Shown piece by piece: positions 18,376 through 27,721 of a DNA stretch of 64,000 nucleotides. Every line of letters begins with the position of its first letter. The stretch's first letter is position 1. Origin of the DNA: Deltaproteobacteria bacterium (GTDB lineage Bacteria > Myxococcota_A > UBA796 > GCA-2862545). Where the stretch lies: the NCBI GenBank assembly GCA_006226595.1, contig SBGP01000092.1, forward strand, positions 186,001 to 250,000, given 5' to 3'. Both the position numbers and the translations under genes were made by a program. The notes under the pieces were generated by a model. It saw only the letters and a list, made by a program, of their open reading frames with translations. It had not been told where the DNA came from and made no database searches.

Positions 18376-18376
18376 G

Positions 18377-21300
18377 TCAGCTACGCACGCGGGCCACGTC
18401 GGGCCGCGCGTAGAACCGCATGCGGTTGCCCGGAGACAAGCGCTCGCCGACCCGCTCGACGATGGCACTCGCCCGGTCGGCGACAGCCTCCTCCTGGGTG
18501 GCCGCGTAGAGCACGAGCAGCAGCTCGAGGATCAGGCCGTCCGCGCCCTGCTTCGGCATCGCATCGAGGCCGGCCCGCACGGCGTTCGCCGCGATCTCGG
18601 TCGCCCCGGTGCCGGAGAGCGCGATCCCCGCGTCGCGGGCGATCATCGCCCTGCTGATCGCCAGTCGGGCGTCCGGCCGCACCATGGCCCACATCGCGAG
18701 ATCGCGGGCCCCCATGGGGTCGCGGGTCGCCTGGAGCCGGGCCCGGAGCCCGGCGAGCTGTGCCGGCGGGTCGTAGATGATCGAGCTCGGGACCTCTCCA
18801 GGCTCGGGAAGCACGTTGGCCAGCGACTCGAGGGCGCCGCCATCGGCATAGGCCCGCGCCGCACGCAGCCGCGCATCCCAGCGGCGGGCCTCGAAGGCGG
18901 TGGCATAGGTCTCGGCCTCACGGGCCGCAGCCAGGCTCCCCTCGGTGTCGCCCACGCGGGACAAGGCCTCGGCGCGAAGTCCGAGGACCTCGGCGAAGCG
19001 CTCGGCCAGCTCCTGCTGACGCACGAGGGTGAGCAATTGCTCGGAGCGGTGGGTCGCGTTGCCGAGCCGGCCTGCGGCGATGTCGAGCTCGACGATGCGC
19101 GCCAGCACCGCTGCGTGCACGCGCGGGTCCCCCCGATGCCCGAGCAGGTCGTCGGCTTCCTCGAGGAGCAGCGCCGCGCCGGACAGGTCACCGAGCAGCG
19201 CCCGTGCGTGGGCCAGGCCACGGCGAGCACGGCCCTCCTGGTCCGAGGAGCCGGACTGCACCGCGGCGTCGAGGGTCTCCTGCCACAGGTCGCGGGCGGC
19301 GGCGAACTCGCCGCTCCGGAGCTTGATGTCCGCAAGGGCACGACTGGTGGCCGCGCGCTCGGGCGCCCCCCGCTCGGCGAGGTCCAGGGCCTCTTCCAGC
19401 GTCTTCTCGGCCTGCTCGAGGTCTCCCTTGCGGAACTGGGCGCGTCCCAGCGAGCCCAGACATCGCGAGACGACAGCCTGATCGCCCTCCTCCCGCGCCG
19501 CCTCGACAGCCTCGGCCAGGTGGGCGGCCGCCGCAGGCCACTCGCCGCGACCGAGGTGGGCCTCGCCCATGAGCATGCGCAGCCAGCGGCGGTTGCGCAC
19601 GACCTCGTCGGCCTCCAGGGTGCGCTCGGCGGTGAGACGAATCGCCTCGGCCCGCTCACAGATGCGGAGCACGATGGAGTACAGACCGGCGCGTGCCTCG
19701 CGGCGCGCGGCGCGGATGAGCATCGGGTAGGCCGTGGCACGGTCGCCGGCGGCCATCAGGTGCTCGGCGACCTCGAGCAGGGCCTCGCGGCGACGCCGCG
19801 ACATGAGCACCTTGGCGATGCGCCCGTGGATCTGCGCCCGCTCGAACTCGGTCATGCCCTCCGCGACCACCGCGGGCGCCGAGGGATGGGCGAAGCGCAG
19901 CAGCTCCTCGGGCCCCTCGCCCTCGCGCTGGAGGAGCTGACGACGAACGAGGTCGTCGAGGGCCTCACCCGCCTCCAGCCCGCCGGCGCCGGCGCAGCGG
20001 CACAGCAGCGAGGGTCCGCTCGGTCGACCGAGCAACGCCAGGGTGCGACACAAGTTGAGCGCGGTGACGTCGAGCGAGTCCATGCGCTCGGCGAGGGCCT
20101 CGCGAACGACGCGGGGTACAGGAAGGGCCGCCTTCTTGAAGCGGTCGAGAGGCACGGTGGCCCGCAGCTCGTCGCCACGCTCCTCGATCCACCCGGACTC
20201 GACGAGGGCCTCGAACTGTCCGACCACGCCTCCCGGATTGCCGCCGTAGTCGGCGTGCAGGCGTCGACCGAGCACCGGAGCCGCGGCACCGGCGAGGTTC
20301 CGGTCCCGGAGCATGGCGATGACGGCCGGACGCTCGAGCGGTCCGATCTCCATGACCTCGAGCGGAAGTCCCGAGCTCGCGAAGTGCAGGTCGCTCTCCG
20401 CGGCGTCCACCGGGTAGGCGAGCAGCCAGGCTGCTCCCTCGCGAGTCACCCGGTCGTGGACCAGCGCCCGCAGCGCGTCTCCCTGGCCCTCTTCGACGAA
20501 GTCGTCGACGGCGATCAGCGCGGTCTGGCCCTCGAGGGCTTCGGCAAGCCCGTCCGGACCCATGCCGTTGGCCCCGAGAGACTCGAGCAGCCCGGAGAAC
20601 AGCTTGTCGACGCCGCGGGTGTACGCCACCGCGATGTCCATGGTGCGCGCCAGCTCGGCGACGGTCGCGAGCAGGTGACTGCGTCCCGAGCCCGGCGCCC
20701 CGCGGAGCACGAGCTCGCCGCCGCCGCCATCGCGAAGCTCCTGCAGGCGCGTGCTCCACGCGAGCATCAGGTCGTCGCGGCCACGAAGCGGCGCGGGTCC
20801 GGCCTCCTCGGTGAGCTCGAGTCCCGCAATCGCCGCCGCCGCCGTCTGGTAGCGATGGGACGGCTCCTTCGCCAGCAGCCGCTGGCACACCTTCTCGAGG
20901 TGCCGCGGAATCGACGGGTCGTGCGACGAGGGCGCCGCCGGGACCTCGGTGAGGTGACGCGCGAGATAGCCGGCGACGCTCTTCGCCTCGATCGGGCGCT
21001 TGCCCGTGAGCATCACGTAGAGCACGGCTCCGAGCGCGTACAGGTCGGCGCGCGGGTCGACGGCCTCACCGCTGATCAGCTCGGGCGCCATGAACGCGAC
21101 CGTGCCTACGAGCCGCCCGGCGACGGTGAGCTGCGTACCCGTGGCATCCGGGTCCTTGACCACGCCGAAGTCGCTGATCTTCGGCGTGCCGTCCTTGGCG
21201 ACGAGCACGTTGGATGGCTTCACGTCGCGGTGAATCAGCCCCTTGTCGTGGATGTGCCCGAGCGCCTCAGCCATGCCGCGGAACAGGGCTTCGGTCTTCA

Positions 21301-21661
21301 CGAAGCGGTCCGTGGGCGGGTGCTCGGCCCAGCTGGAGAGCACGTCGTCGAGGTCCGAGCCCTCGACGAACTCCATGGCAATCCACGGAAAGCGCCCCAC
21401 CATGCCGGTCTCGTACACGTGCACGATGTTCGGGTGGTCGAGCCGCTGCAGGGTCTGGTACTCGCGCGTAAAGCGCTTGACCTCTTCGGGCTGCACCGAC
21501 TGTGGATGCAGGACCTTGAGGGCAACCACGCGGCCACGCGGATCCGTGGCGCGGAACACGGTGGCCATGCCACCGGAACCCACCTCTTCGACCACCGTGT
21601 ACGGTCCGACCCGCTGACCGGGGCGGATCTGGCCGCCCAGGTCCTGTGGTGTATCCGTCAT
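18377..21661 (-). CDS. Ser/Thr protein kinase-ATPase-TPR protein 1
   Basis: This 1094-residue protein starts with a complete Hanks-type kinase domain (about 20-280): GSGGMATVF loop, Lys49, HRD 144-146 with Lys148 and Asn151, and DFG 164-166. A STAND-like ATPase follows at about 293-560. Its P-loop reads GAPGSGRS (321-328), with Arg where Lys is standard; a VDD Walker B follows. The last 450 residues are TPR-like helices (RAQFRKGDLEQAEKTLEEAL and similar). No TM segment is seen, so it is cytosolic. The ATG at 21661 is 64 bp after the similar kinase 2. The arrangement resembles PknK/MalT-like signalling proteins of myxobacteria. Confidence 0.9.
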   Translation of the reverse strand: MTDTPQDLGGQIRPGQRVGPYTVVEEVGSGGMATVFRATDPRGRVVALKVLHPQSVQPEEVKRFTREYQTLQRLDHPNIVHVYETGMVGRFPWIAMEFVEGSDLDDVLSSWAEHPPTDRFVKTEALFRGMAEALGHIHDKGLIHRDVKPSNVLVAKDGTPKISDFGVVKDPDATGTQLTVAGRLVGTVAFMAPELISGEAVDPRADLYALGAVLYVMLTGKRPIEAKSVAGYLARHLTEVPAAPSSHDPSIPRHLEKVCQRLLAKEPSHRYQTAAAAIAGLELTEEAGPAPLRGRDDLMLAWSTRLQELRDGGGGELVLRGAPGSGRSHLLATVAELARTMDIAVAYTRGVDKLFSGLLESLGANGMGPDGLAEALEGQTALIAVDDFVEEGQGDALRALVHDRVTREGAAWLLAYPVDAAESDLHFASSGLPLEVMEIGPLERPAVIAMLRDRNLAGAAAPVLGRRLHADYGGNPGGVVGQFEALVESGWIEERGDELRATVPLDRFKKAALPVPRVVREALAERMDSLDVTALNLCRTLALLGRPSGPSLLCRCAGAGGLEAGEALDDLVRRQLLQREGEGPEELLRFAHPSAPAVVAEGMTEFERAQIHGRIAKVLMSRRRREALLEVAEHLMAAGDRATAYPMLIRAARREARAGLYSIVLRICERAEAIRLTAERTLEADEVVRNRRWLRMLMGEAHLGRGEWPAAAAHLAEAVEAAREEGDQAVVSRCLGSLGRAQFRKGDLEQAEKTLEEALDLAERGAPERAATSRALADIKLRSGEFAAARDLWQETLDAAVQSGSSDQEGRARRGLAHARALLGDLSGAALLLEEADDLLGHRGDPRVHAAVLARIVELDIAAGRLGNATHRSEQLLTLVRQQELAERFAEVLGLRAEALSRVGDTEGSLAAAREAETYATAFEARRWDARLRAARAYADGGALESLANVLPEPGEVPSSIIYDPPAQLAGLRARLQATRDPMGARDLAMWAMVRPDARLAISRAMIARDAGIALSGTGATEIAANAVRAGLDAMPKQGADGLILELLLVLYAATQEEAVADRASAIVERVGERLSPGNRMRFYARPDVARVRS

Positions 21662-21724
21662 GCTCGGATCGTAGCAGGGGTGACCGCGCTTCCCCACCAC
21701 CGCGACGCACGGTGACGTGGGGAG

Positions 21725-24700
21725 CTACCCGATCTCTCCGTAGGGCGTGGCCAGGAAGGCTTCCCCATCCTGGCGCGGCAGGTTGGCCGCGAGCGATCGC
21801 GCGAGCGCCTTGGCGACTCGCTGGTGACGAGCCCGCTGGACCGGGTCCTCGCAGAGTTGCGCGAGCAGGTGCTGGGCGTGGAGCTGGTAGAAGCGGTAGC
21901 CGTTGGCCTCGGCGATGCCGAGCGCGCGGCGCACGGTGTCGAGTGCGCGCTTACGCTCGTCGAGAGCCATCAACGCACGGCCGAGTGCGAGCTGCGTGCG
22001 CACCTGGATCAGCGGCCAGCCGCGGGTGTCCCACTCGGTCTCGGACTCGATGCGCGCGGCCTCCACGGCCCGGCCCGACTCGGCCAGCGCGCGAATCCGC
22101 CATGCCCAGACCATGGGAGACACGCCCTCCGAGTCGTGCTCGAGCAGCGGAATCAGCTCCGAGATCCGCGCCAGGGCCTCGAGAGGGTCGCCCCGCTCGA
22201 TGGCCACGCGCGCGAGCACGGACAGCGCGAGCAGCTCGTCCTCCGGGGTGCCGAGCGCACGCACGAGTCGCAGCGACTCGCCAGCGGACGCGGAGGCGCT
22301 GTCGAGGCGGTTTATCGACAGCAGCACCTGCGCCCGGTACGCGAGACCGAGCGCGATGCCATGCGGGTGGTTCACCTCGCGCGCCTGAGCGACGGTGCGG
22401 TCCGCGAGCTGCATGGCCTTGCGGAGCACGCCGGTCGACAGGTACAGCTCGACGAGGTTGACGCGGGCGATGGTCAGCGCGCCGAGCATGCCGAGCCGCT
22501 CGAAGTTCGCAGCCGACTGCTCGAGGTGGTTGCGCGCGTCGCTGCTCGCACCGCGACAGATCGCGAGGATGCCGAGGCCGTTGTACGCATAGCCGAGGGC
22601 CCGCTCGTCGCCCGTACGCTGAGCCGTCTGGGCCGCATCCTTCCACAGGGCCTCGGCCTGTTCGAGGTCACCGGAGCCCCACACCAGCCCACCGAGCTGG
22701 TACAGCGGGAGCGTGCGCAGGCGCGGATCGCCGACCTCTTCGGCCTTCGCCAGCGCCTGACGCAGGTACTTCTCGGCCTCCTCGACCGGACCCTGGGTGC
22801 GCAGCTGCGACCCGAGCTCGGAGCTGATCTCGGCGATGAGTCGCGAGTCGCGGACCAGCCACGCCAGCTGCTCGGCGCGCTTGGCATCACTGACCGCCTC
22901 CTGCCAGCGCCCGAGGTGGAACAGCGCCTGCGCGCGCGACAGGTACACCTCGGCCAGGCGTCGATCGGCCTCGTCGAGCAGCATCTGCGGGCGCGCGGTC
23001 TTCTCCATGCGCAGCGCGCGGTCGAGGAACGCGAGCGACTCCTCGAACAGCGAGCGGTGGAGGTGCCGTTTCGCGGTCTGGACCAGGTAGGCGTAGGCCT
23101 TCGCGGCCACACCCGCCTGCTCGAAGTGCCAGGCGAGCTCCTCGACGACCACCGCGGGACGGTCGCGGAACTGCGCCTCGAGTACCTCGCCGAGCGCGCG
23201 ATGACGCTGGGACAGCTCGTTCTTGTCGAGGTCCTCGAGCAACACGTCGCGGAAGCGCGTCTGCGCGAGCCCGACCCGCTCGGTGTCCTCGGAGCGCGTC
23301 TCGAGGACGATGCCCTGCTCGACGAGCACGTCGAGCGCCTCCATCGCGCGGTCCTCGTCGAACGGCACCACCTTGAGCAGGACGTCGAGATCGATGGGCG
23401 TGCGGGCCATCGCAATGCTCTGGGCGACCCGCACCGCGTCCTGATCCAGCGGAGCGAGGCGATCGCGCAGGGCATGCCGCATCGACGCGGGAATGGGCAG
23501 GCGCGAGCGCGTGATCTCCGAGGGCTCGAGGGCGATGCGGAAGCGCGAGCCGTCCTCGACCATCAGCCCCTCGTCGACCAGCGCGCGGAGCATGTCGGCG
23601 ACGAAGGCCGGGTTGCCGTGGGACTCGCGGAACACGCGCTTGGCGAGGGCCCGAGCCGAGGCGCTCGACGGCACCAGCGACAGCATGAGCTCCTCGACCT
23701 CGGTGCTGCGCAGGGGCTCGAGCTCCATGCGCTCGATCGGTCCGGCGCGCTTGAGCGCCTCGATCACGCCAGCTCCGCTCTCCTGCTCGACGCTGAGCAC
23801 GTACAGGACGGGCTCGTCGGAGAGGCCGACGGTGTTGCGAAGCAGGTACTCGAGCAGCTCGCGGGTCGCCGGATCGGCGCGGTGCAGGTCATCGAGGAGC
23901 ACCACCACGGGTGCACGCTCGACCACGAGCTCCTTGAACGCGCTGATCACCGGGTAGCGCTCGCGAATCACGCCGTCGTCGTCGCCCGCGAGCACCTGCC
24001 GGAGGATGACCGGCGCGGTGTCGGTCGCCAGGGCCTGATACACGCCCACGAAGGCGCCGAACGGGCGATCCTGGGGGCGGCAGTGCCCACGGGCCACGGT
24101 GAGGCCGTGACGGCGGGCATAGGTCGCGGCAGCCGCGAGCAGGCGGGACTTTCCGCTGCCGGCACCGCCGGTGAGCATCACCGCACCGCCGCTGCCGTTG
24201 TGCACGAGGCGGTCGAGCGCGTCGCGGAGCACGGCCTTCTCGCGGGTACGACCCACGGTGCGCGGCGGCCACCAGCCCTCGAGCACCTCGGAACCGGCGA
24301 CGTCGCCGAGCACGTGCAGGAGGTGATGCGCGCTCGCGTACCGCTCGGCGGGGTCCTTCTTGAGCAGGCGCATGCAGATCTCGTCGAGGTGCTGCGGCAC
24401 CAACGGATCGACCTGCGACGGCGGCACCGGCTCCTTGTGCAGGTGCTTGTCGAGGAAGCCCTGCAGCGTGCGCGCCGAGAACGGACGCTGGCCGGTGAGC
24501 ATCAGGTACAGCACCGCACCCAGGCTGTACAGGTCTGCCCGCGCATCCACCGCGTCGCCGACGATCTGCTCGGGCGAGATGTACGCCACGGTACCGATCA
24601 CCTCGCCGACCTGGGTGAGCTCGCCCTCGCCCTGGCTCTCCTTGACCACGCCGAAGTCCATGAGCTTCACGACGCCATCGGGACGGACGAGGATGTTCGC

Positions 24701-25180
24701 GGGGGTCACGTCGCGGTGCACGAGACCGCGGTCGTGCACGTAGGCCAGCGCCCGCGCGACCTGCACGAGCACCGCCTGAACTCGCGCGAAGCGGTCGGCG
24801 GCTTCCAGCTGCTGCCAGTCACGCGCCTCGTCGCGCAGCGTCCGCCCCGGCACGTACTCCATCGTGTACCAGGGCCGATCGCCGATCATTCCGGTCTCGT
24901 ACACCCGCAGCACGTTCTCGTGCTGCAGACGACCCAGGGCGCGGAACTCACGGCGGAAACGTTTGCGTGCCTCGTCGCGGTCCTTGAGAGGCAGCAGCAA
25001 CTTCATCGCGCACACCTCGCCCGTCTCGGTGTCGCGCACGCGCATGACAGAAGCCATGCCACCACGCGCCACGTCCGACAGGACCTCGTACCTGCCGATC
25101 ATCTCGCCAGTACGGGGGTCTTCGCCGGTCTCGAGAAGGGGGCCGCCGGTGTCCCCTTCGCCGCTATTGGAGTGCGTCAA
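21725..25180 (-). CDS. Ser/Thr protein kinase-ATPase-TPR protein 2
   Basis: This 1151-residue protein has a Hanks-type kinase domain at about 28-290: Lys60, HRD 155-157 in HRDVTPANIL (Thr where most kinases have Lys), DFG 175-177 and SPEQ. An AAA/STAND-type ATPase with intact P-loop GGAGSGKS and a LLDDLHRAD Walker B follows, then TPR repeats to the C-terminus. The start is uncertain. TTG 25180 has GAGG 6 nt upstream; longer starts exist at GTG 25213 and TTG 25222, and Met27 also precedes the kinase. It is divergent from the PP2C gene, 107 bp away, and heads the kinase-kinase-DUF1295 run. Confidence 0.88.
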   Translation of the reverse strand: MTHSNSGEGDTGGPLLETGEDPRTGEMIGRYEVLSDVARGGMASVMRVRDTETGEVCAMKLLLPLKDRDEARKRFRREFRALGRLQHENVLRVYETGMIGDRPWYTMEYVPGRTLRDEARDWQQLEAADRFARVQAVLVQVARALAYVHDRGLVHRDVTPANILVRPDGVVKLMDFGVVKESQGEGELTQVGEVIGTVAYISPEQIVGDAVDARADLYSLGAVLYLMLTGQRPFSARTLQGFLDKHLHKEPVPPSQVDPLVPQHLDEICMRLLKKDPAERYASAHHLLHVLGDVAGSEVLEGWWPPRTVGRTREKAVLRDALDRLVHNGSGGAVMLTGGAGSGKSRLLAAAATYARRHGLTVARGHCRPQDRPFGAFVGVYQALATDTAPVILRQVLAGDDDGVIRERYPVISAFKELVVERAPVVVLLDDLHRADPATRELLEYLLRNTVGLSDEPVLYVLSVEQESGAGVIEALKRAGPIERMELEPLRSTEVEELMLSLVPSSASARALAKRVFRESHGNPAFVADMLRALVDEGLMVEDGSRFRIALEPSEITRSRLPIPASMRHALRDRLAPLDQDAVRVAQSIAMARTPIDLDVLLKVVPFDEDRAMEALDVLVEQGIVLETRSEDTERVGLAQTRFRDVLLEDLDKNELSQRHRALGEVLEAQFRDRPAVVVEELAWHFEQAGVAAKAYAYLVQTAKRHLHRSLFEESLAFLDRALRMEKTARPQMLLDEADRRLAEVYLSRAQALFHLGRWQEAVSDAKRAEQLAWLVRDSRLIAEISSELGSQLRTQGPVEEAEKYLRQALAKAEEVGDPRLRTLPLYQLGGLVWGSGDLEQAEALWKDAAQTAQRTGDERALGYAYNGLGILAICRGASSDARNHLEQSAANFERLGMLGALTIARVNLVELYLSTGVLRKAMQLADRTVAQAREVNHPHGIALGLAYRAQVLLSINRLDSASASAGESLRLVRALGTPEDELLALSVLARVAIERGDPLEALARISELIPLLEHDSEGVSPMVWAWRIRALAESGRAVEAARIESETEWDTRGWPLIQVRTQLALGRALMALDERKRALDTVRRALGIAEANGYRFYQLHAQHLLAQLCEDPVQRARHQRVAKALARSLAANLPRQDGEAFLATPYGEIG

Positions 25181-25287
25181 ACGGTGCCTCTGTTTTCGTC
25201 GCGCGGATGACACTATAGTCAAAGGCCTTCCCGCCGACCCGCCACGAAACGCGGCGGCAAGTGTACCCCTTCCCCCTCGAGGGCAGC

Positions 25288-26049
25288 ATGGACATCGAGG
25301 CCTACGGCCGCACCGACCCGGGTCCCGTTCGCGAGAACAACGAGGATATGTTCCTCATCGACATCGAGCACGGGATCTACGTGCTCGCCGACGGCATGGG
25401 AGGCCATGCCAAGGGCGAGGTCGCGAGCCAGATGGCCGTCGAGGCCGTTCACGAGATCCTGATGGGTGAGGTCGATCCCGACGAGACCCGTCTGGTGCGC
25501 GACGTCGAGCCGATGGACCCCGCCGACACCCTGCGCGAGCGCCTGCGCTACGCGATGAACCAGGCGAGCGTCCGCATTCGTCGCGAGAGCGAGATCCGCC
25601 CCGAGGCCCGAAACATGGGCACCACGGTGGTCGTGCTCGTCGTCGAGGACGGCCAGGCGCACCTCGCGCACGTCGGGGACAGCCGCGCGTACCTGTACCG
25701 CCGCGGTCGCCTCACCCGTCTGACCCGCGATCACACCGTGGTTCAGCAGGAGATCGACGCGGGGCGCCTCACCGAGGAGCTCGCGCGACTCGTGCCGCAC
25801 AAGCACATCCTCACCCAGTCCGTGGGCTTCCACGGCCCGGTCGAGCCCGACACCACGACCCGGGTTCTCGAAGAGGGCGACATCCTGCTCCTGTGCAGCG
25901 ACGGCCTCACCGACCCGCTCGACGACGACCGCATCGCCCAGATCATGGGCGAGCACCCGATCGACCTGCTCGCCGACGAGCTCGTCGAGGCTGCGCTCAA
26001 GGCCGGCGGCGAGGACAACGTCACGGTGATCGTCGCCCGCGCTGGCTAG
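25288..26049 (+). CDS. PP2C-type Ser/Thr protein phosphatase (PphA/PrpC-like)
   Basis: A 253-residue soluble PP2C phosphatase. The metal-binding motifs are complete: VRENNED (14-20), ADGMGGH (34-40), GDSRAY, LCSDGL and EDNVTVIVA. It removes phosphate from Ser/Thr using Mn or Mg. ATG 25288 is preceded by GAGGG 4 nt upstream. It is divergent from two kinase genes, an arrangement common in myxobacterial kinase/phosphatase pairs, so it probably opposes them. No N-terminal membrane segment is present. Confidence 0.93.
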   Translation: MDIEAYGRTDPGPVRENNEDMFLIDIEHGIYVLADGMGGHAKGEVASQMAVEAVHEILMGEVDPDETRLVRDVEPMDPADTLRERLRYAMNQASVRIRRESEIRPEARNMGTTVVVLVVEDGQAHLAHVGDSRAYLYRRGRLTRLTRDHTVVQQEIDAGRLTEELARLVPHKHILTQSVGFHGPVEPDTTTRVLEEGDILLLCSDGLTDPLDDDRIAQIMGEHPIDLLADELVEAALKAGGEDNVTVIVARAG

Positions 26050-26069
26050 CGGGCCGCGCCCGGCTCGCG

Positions 26070-26249
26070 AGCAGGCTGCAGAAAAGGCGGACCGAGCGAT
26101 CTGAGGGCCGTTTTGCGCATTCGGCCGGTGGCGGAGCGATTCGTCGAAAGTCGAGGAAGGAGCGTGCCGAGGCACGTAACTGACGAGACGACGGGCGGAG
26201 GGGTGAAACGGGCTCAGAGCGCGACGGGAGCCTTTTCCAGCAGCCTGCT
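26070..26249. repeat. 180-bp element with 19-20-nt imperfect inverted ends (repeat or structured RNA)
   Basis: The left end AGCAGGCTGCAGAAAAGGC (26070-26088) is nearly the reverse complement of 26230-26249, which differs by one indel and one substitution. Next inward, CTGAG and CCGTTT are matched by CTCAG and AAACGG, so the flanks could pair as a long imperfect hairpin. Inside lies a small hairpin CGTGCC-GA-GGCACG (26163-26176), preceded by a purine-rich GGAAGGAG stretch. The element fills the gap between the PP2C stop and a convergent stop (26248-26250). A 21-nt core (26145-26165) matches 17 of 21 positions at 32324-32344, so this may be a dispersed repeat family. No transposase is nearby. 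Confidence 0.5.
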
Positions 26250-26820
26250 AGAACAGCCTCGACACCACGCCGTAGCCGAGAAACAGGCCCCCGAAGCCAA
26301 ACAAGCCGCTGAGGGGAGCCGTGATGAGCCCGGCGCCGAGGACGACCCACAGGCGAGGAAGATCTCGGCCGGCGAGCCATGCGTAGAGCGGCGTGACCCA
26401 ACCGCACTGAAACACGGCGGCGATCGCTCCGAGCAGCATCGCGACCACGGCGACGTCCAAGGTGACGGTGAGCGCCGCTGCCAGGCCGGACACGGTGGCA
26501 CCCCACGCGCCGAGCACCACGAACCCGAGTACCGCGCTCGCCGAGACGCGTGCGAAGCGAGGCACCCGCTGCAGAGCGAGGCAGAGGACGATCCCGACGA
26601 TCGCCCCGGAGACGAGTCCGAGCACACCCGCGGTCCACACGAAGTTCAGGACCTCGGAGGGAATCTCCGGGTCGTCTCGCGTCGTGACGAACACCAGCGC
26701 CCCGGGCGCGAGCGCTCCGGTCAGGCCACCCAGCAGCGCCCAGTCACGGATCCACCGCGGAAGGTCGGCGCTGAGAGGCGCATCGGTCGAGGTCGGCGGG
26801 TGCCAGGTCGCGTCGTCCAT
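26248..26820 (-). CDS. Polytopic membrane protein
   Basis: A 190-residue protein. The first 40 residues are polar and Pro/Asp-rich. The rest holds about five hydrophobic segments separated by short charged loops, ending in a Gly-rich GLFGFGGLFLGYG helix. ATG 26820 is used because longer in-frame starts (to 26919) only add polar sequence. The stop overlaps the end of the inverted-repeat element. The membrane part is Gly/Ala-rich as in small-molecule channels, but I recognise no family. Confidence 0.6.
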   Translation of the reverse strand: MDDATWHPPTSTDAPLSADLPRWIRDWALLGGLTGALAPGALVFVTTRDDPEIPSEVLNFVWTAGVLGLVSGAIVGIVLCLALQRVPRFARVSASAVLGFVVLGAWGATVSGLAAALTVTLDVAVVAMLLGAIAAVFQCGWVTPLYAWLAGRDLPRLWVVLGAGLITAPLSGLFGFGGLFLGYGVVSRLF

Positions 26821-26872
26821 GCTGGGATTGTGCCCGGCGTCCGTGCAGGAGTCGTGCACCGAAGCAGGACGA

Positions 26873-27568
26873 TCAGCGCGCGGCGGCGTGGCAGTCCGCG
26901 CACAGTGCCAGCAGCTCACCGTAGGCGGCTACGCGCTCGGAGTCCTTGGTCGCGGCCAGCGCCTGCTCACCGATCGCCTGGATGCGCCCCTCGAGCGGCG
27001 CGACGTCCTCCGGCAGGGTCTCGGCCCCCCACATGGGCGCGCCGGTCAGCGCGCGAGCACCGGTCTCGAACAGCGTCGGAGACGGTGTGACCAGGCCTTC
27101 CCACATGCGCTCGGACGCCCACTGGTGACGGAGCATGCGCTCCTCGACCGTGCTCGCGGCGAGGGGCGCGGACTCGAAGTTGAACGCGGGTCCCGGCCCG
27201 TTCTCGGTGTGGCAGGCGCCGCAGGTGCGGGCCATCTCGGCCACTGCGCGGGCCGCCTTGTGACGCGTCTCCGAGGTCCCGAGCTCGCCGCCCTGGAATG
27301 CGAGCTCACCGAGCCGGTCCTGCCACGGCTCGGGCAGGCCCACGGTGGCGCGGGTGTAGCCGGCAATCTGGTTGCCGGCGCTCTGCCAGCCGTCGCGGTT
27401 GCCGACGATCACGGCCTCGCGGCCCTCGACGGCGAGCGCATAGTGACCCGCCATGTACGCACGGGTGCCCGCGGGAGGCTCGACCTTCTCGGGCTCGGCC
27501 TCCTCGGCGACGGGCGTGGGCTTGGGACAGCCGCAGAGCAGCGTGAGGACCAGGACGTGAGAGCGCAT
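26873..27568 (-). CDS. Di-haem cytochrome c lipoprotein
   Basis: A 231-residue secreted protein with a lipoprotein-type signal peptide (LTLLCGC; Cys12 or Cys14). Two haem c attachment sites are present: CGACH (116-120) and CADCH (223-227). The protein is all-helical between them. Met residues near the haems (Met145, Met155) are possible axial ligands. It should be exported and carry two covalent haems in the periplasm, so it is likely an electron carrier. ATG 27568 has GGAGGAGAG just upstream. The partners are not encoded nearby. Confidence 0.8.
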   Translation of the reverse strand: MRSHVLVLTLLCGCPKPTPVAEEAEPEKVEPPAGTRAYMAGHYALAVEGREAVIVGNRDGWQSAGNQIAGYTRATVGLPEPWQDRLGELAFQGGELGTSETRHKAARAVAEMARTCGACHTENGPGPAFNFESAPLAASTVEERMLRHQWASERMWEGLVTPSPTLFETGARALTGAPMWGAETLPEDVAPLEGRIQAIGEQALAATKDSERVAAYGELLALCADCHAAAR

Positions 27569-27664
27569 CTCTCCTCCGAGGCCCGATCCTAGCGCCGGCG
27601 GCACGCGAGGCCACCCATCGGTGGACGGTGGTAGTCGACGACCGCCCCCGTTTCCGCTCGGTAC

Positions 27665-27679
27665 GCAGCCATGGGCTGC
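27665..27679. other. Short perfect inverted repeat between operons
   Basis: GCAGCC-ATG-GGCTGC is a 6-bp stem with a 3-nt loop. It lies in the 153-bp gap between the DUF4340 gene and the cytochrome gene, both on the minus strand. The role is unclear: it may terminate the upstream operon or be an operator for the cytochrome. Confidence 0.2.
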
Positions 27680-27721
27680 ACGAGACCCGCTCCACATCGG
27701 GCAGAGCGACGCGCCCGAGCG

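Noticed and set aside
19037-21715. 892-codon plus-strand frame over kinase 1
   Set aside because: Composition is His/Arg/Leu-rich without a fold; the minus-strand kinase motifs are complete.
21824-25210. 1128-codon plus-strand frame over kinase 2
   Set aside because: Shadow of the kinase gene; no motif and no supported start.
25191-25222. Sigma-70-like promoter (TATAGT) between kinase 2 and PP2C
   Set aside because: The -10-like hexamer has no matching -35 at usual spacing, so it was not annotated.
26070-26249. Retron msr/msd interpretation of the inverted-repeat element
   Set aside because: The inverted ends recall msDNA loci, but no reverse transcriptase gene is nearby.
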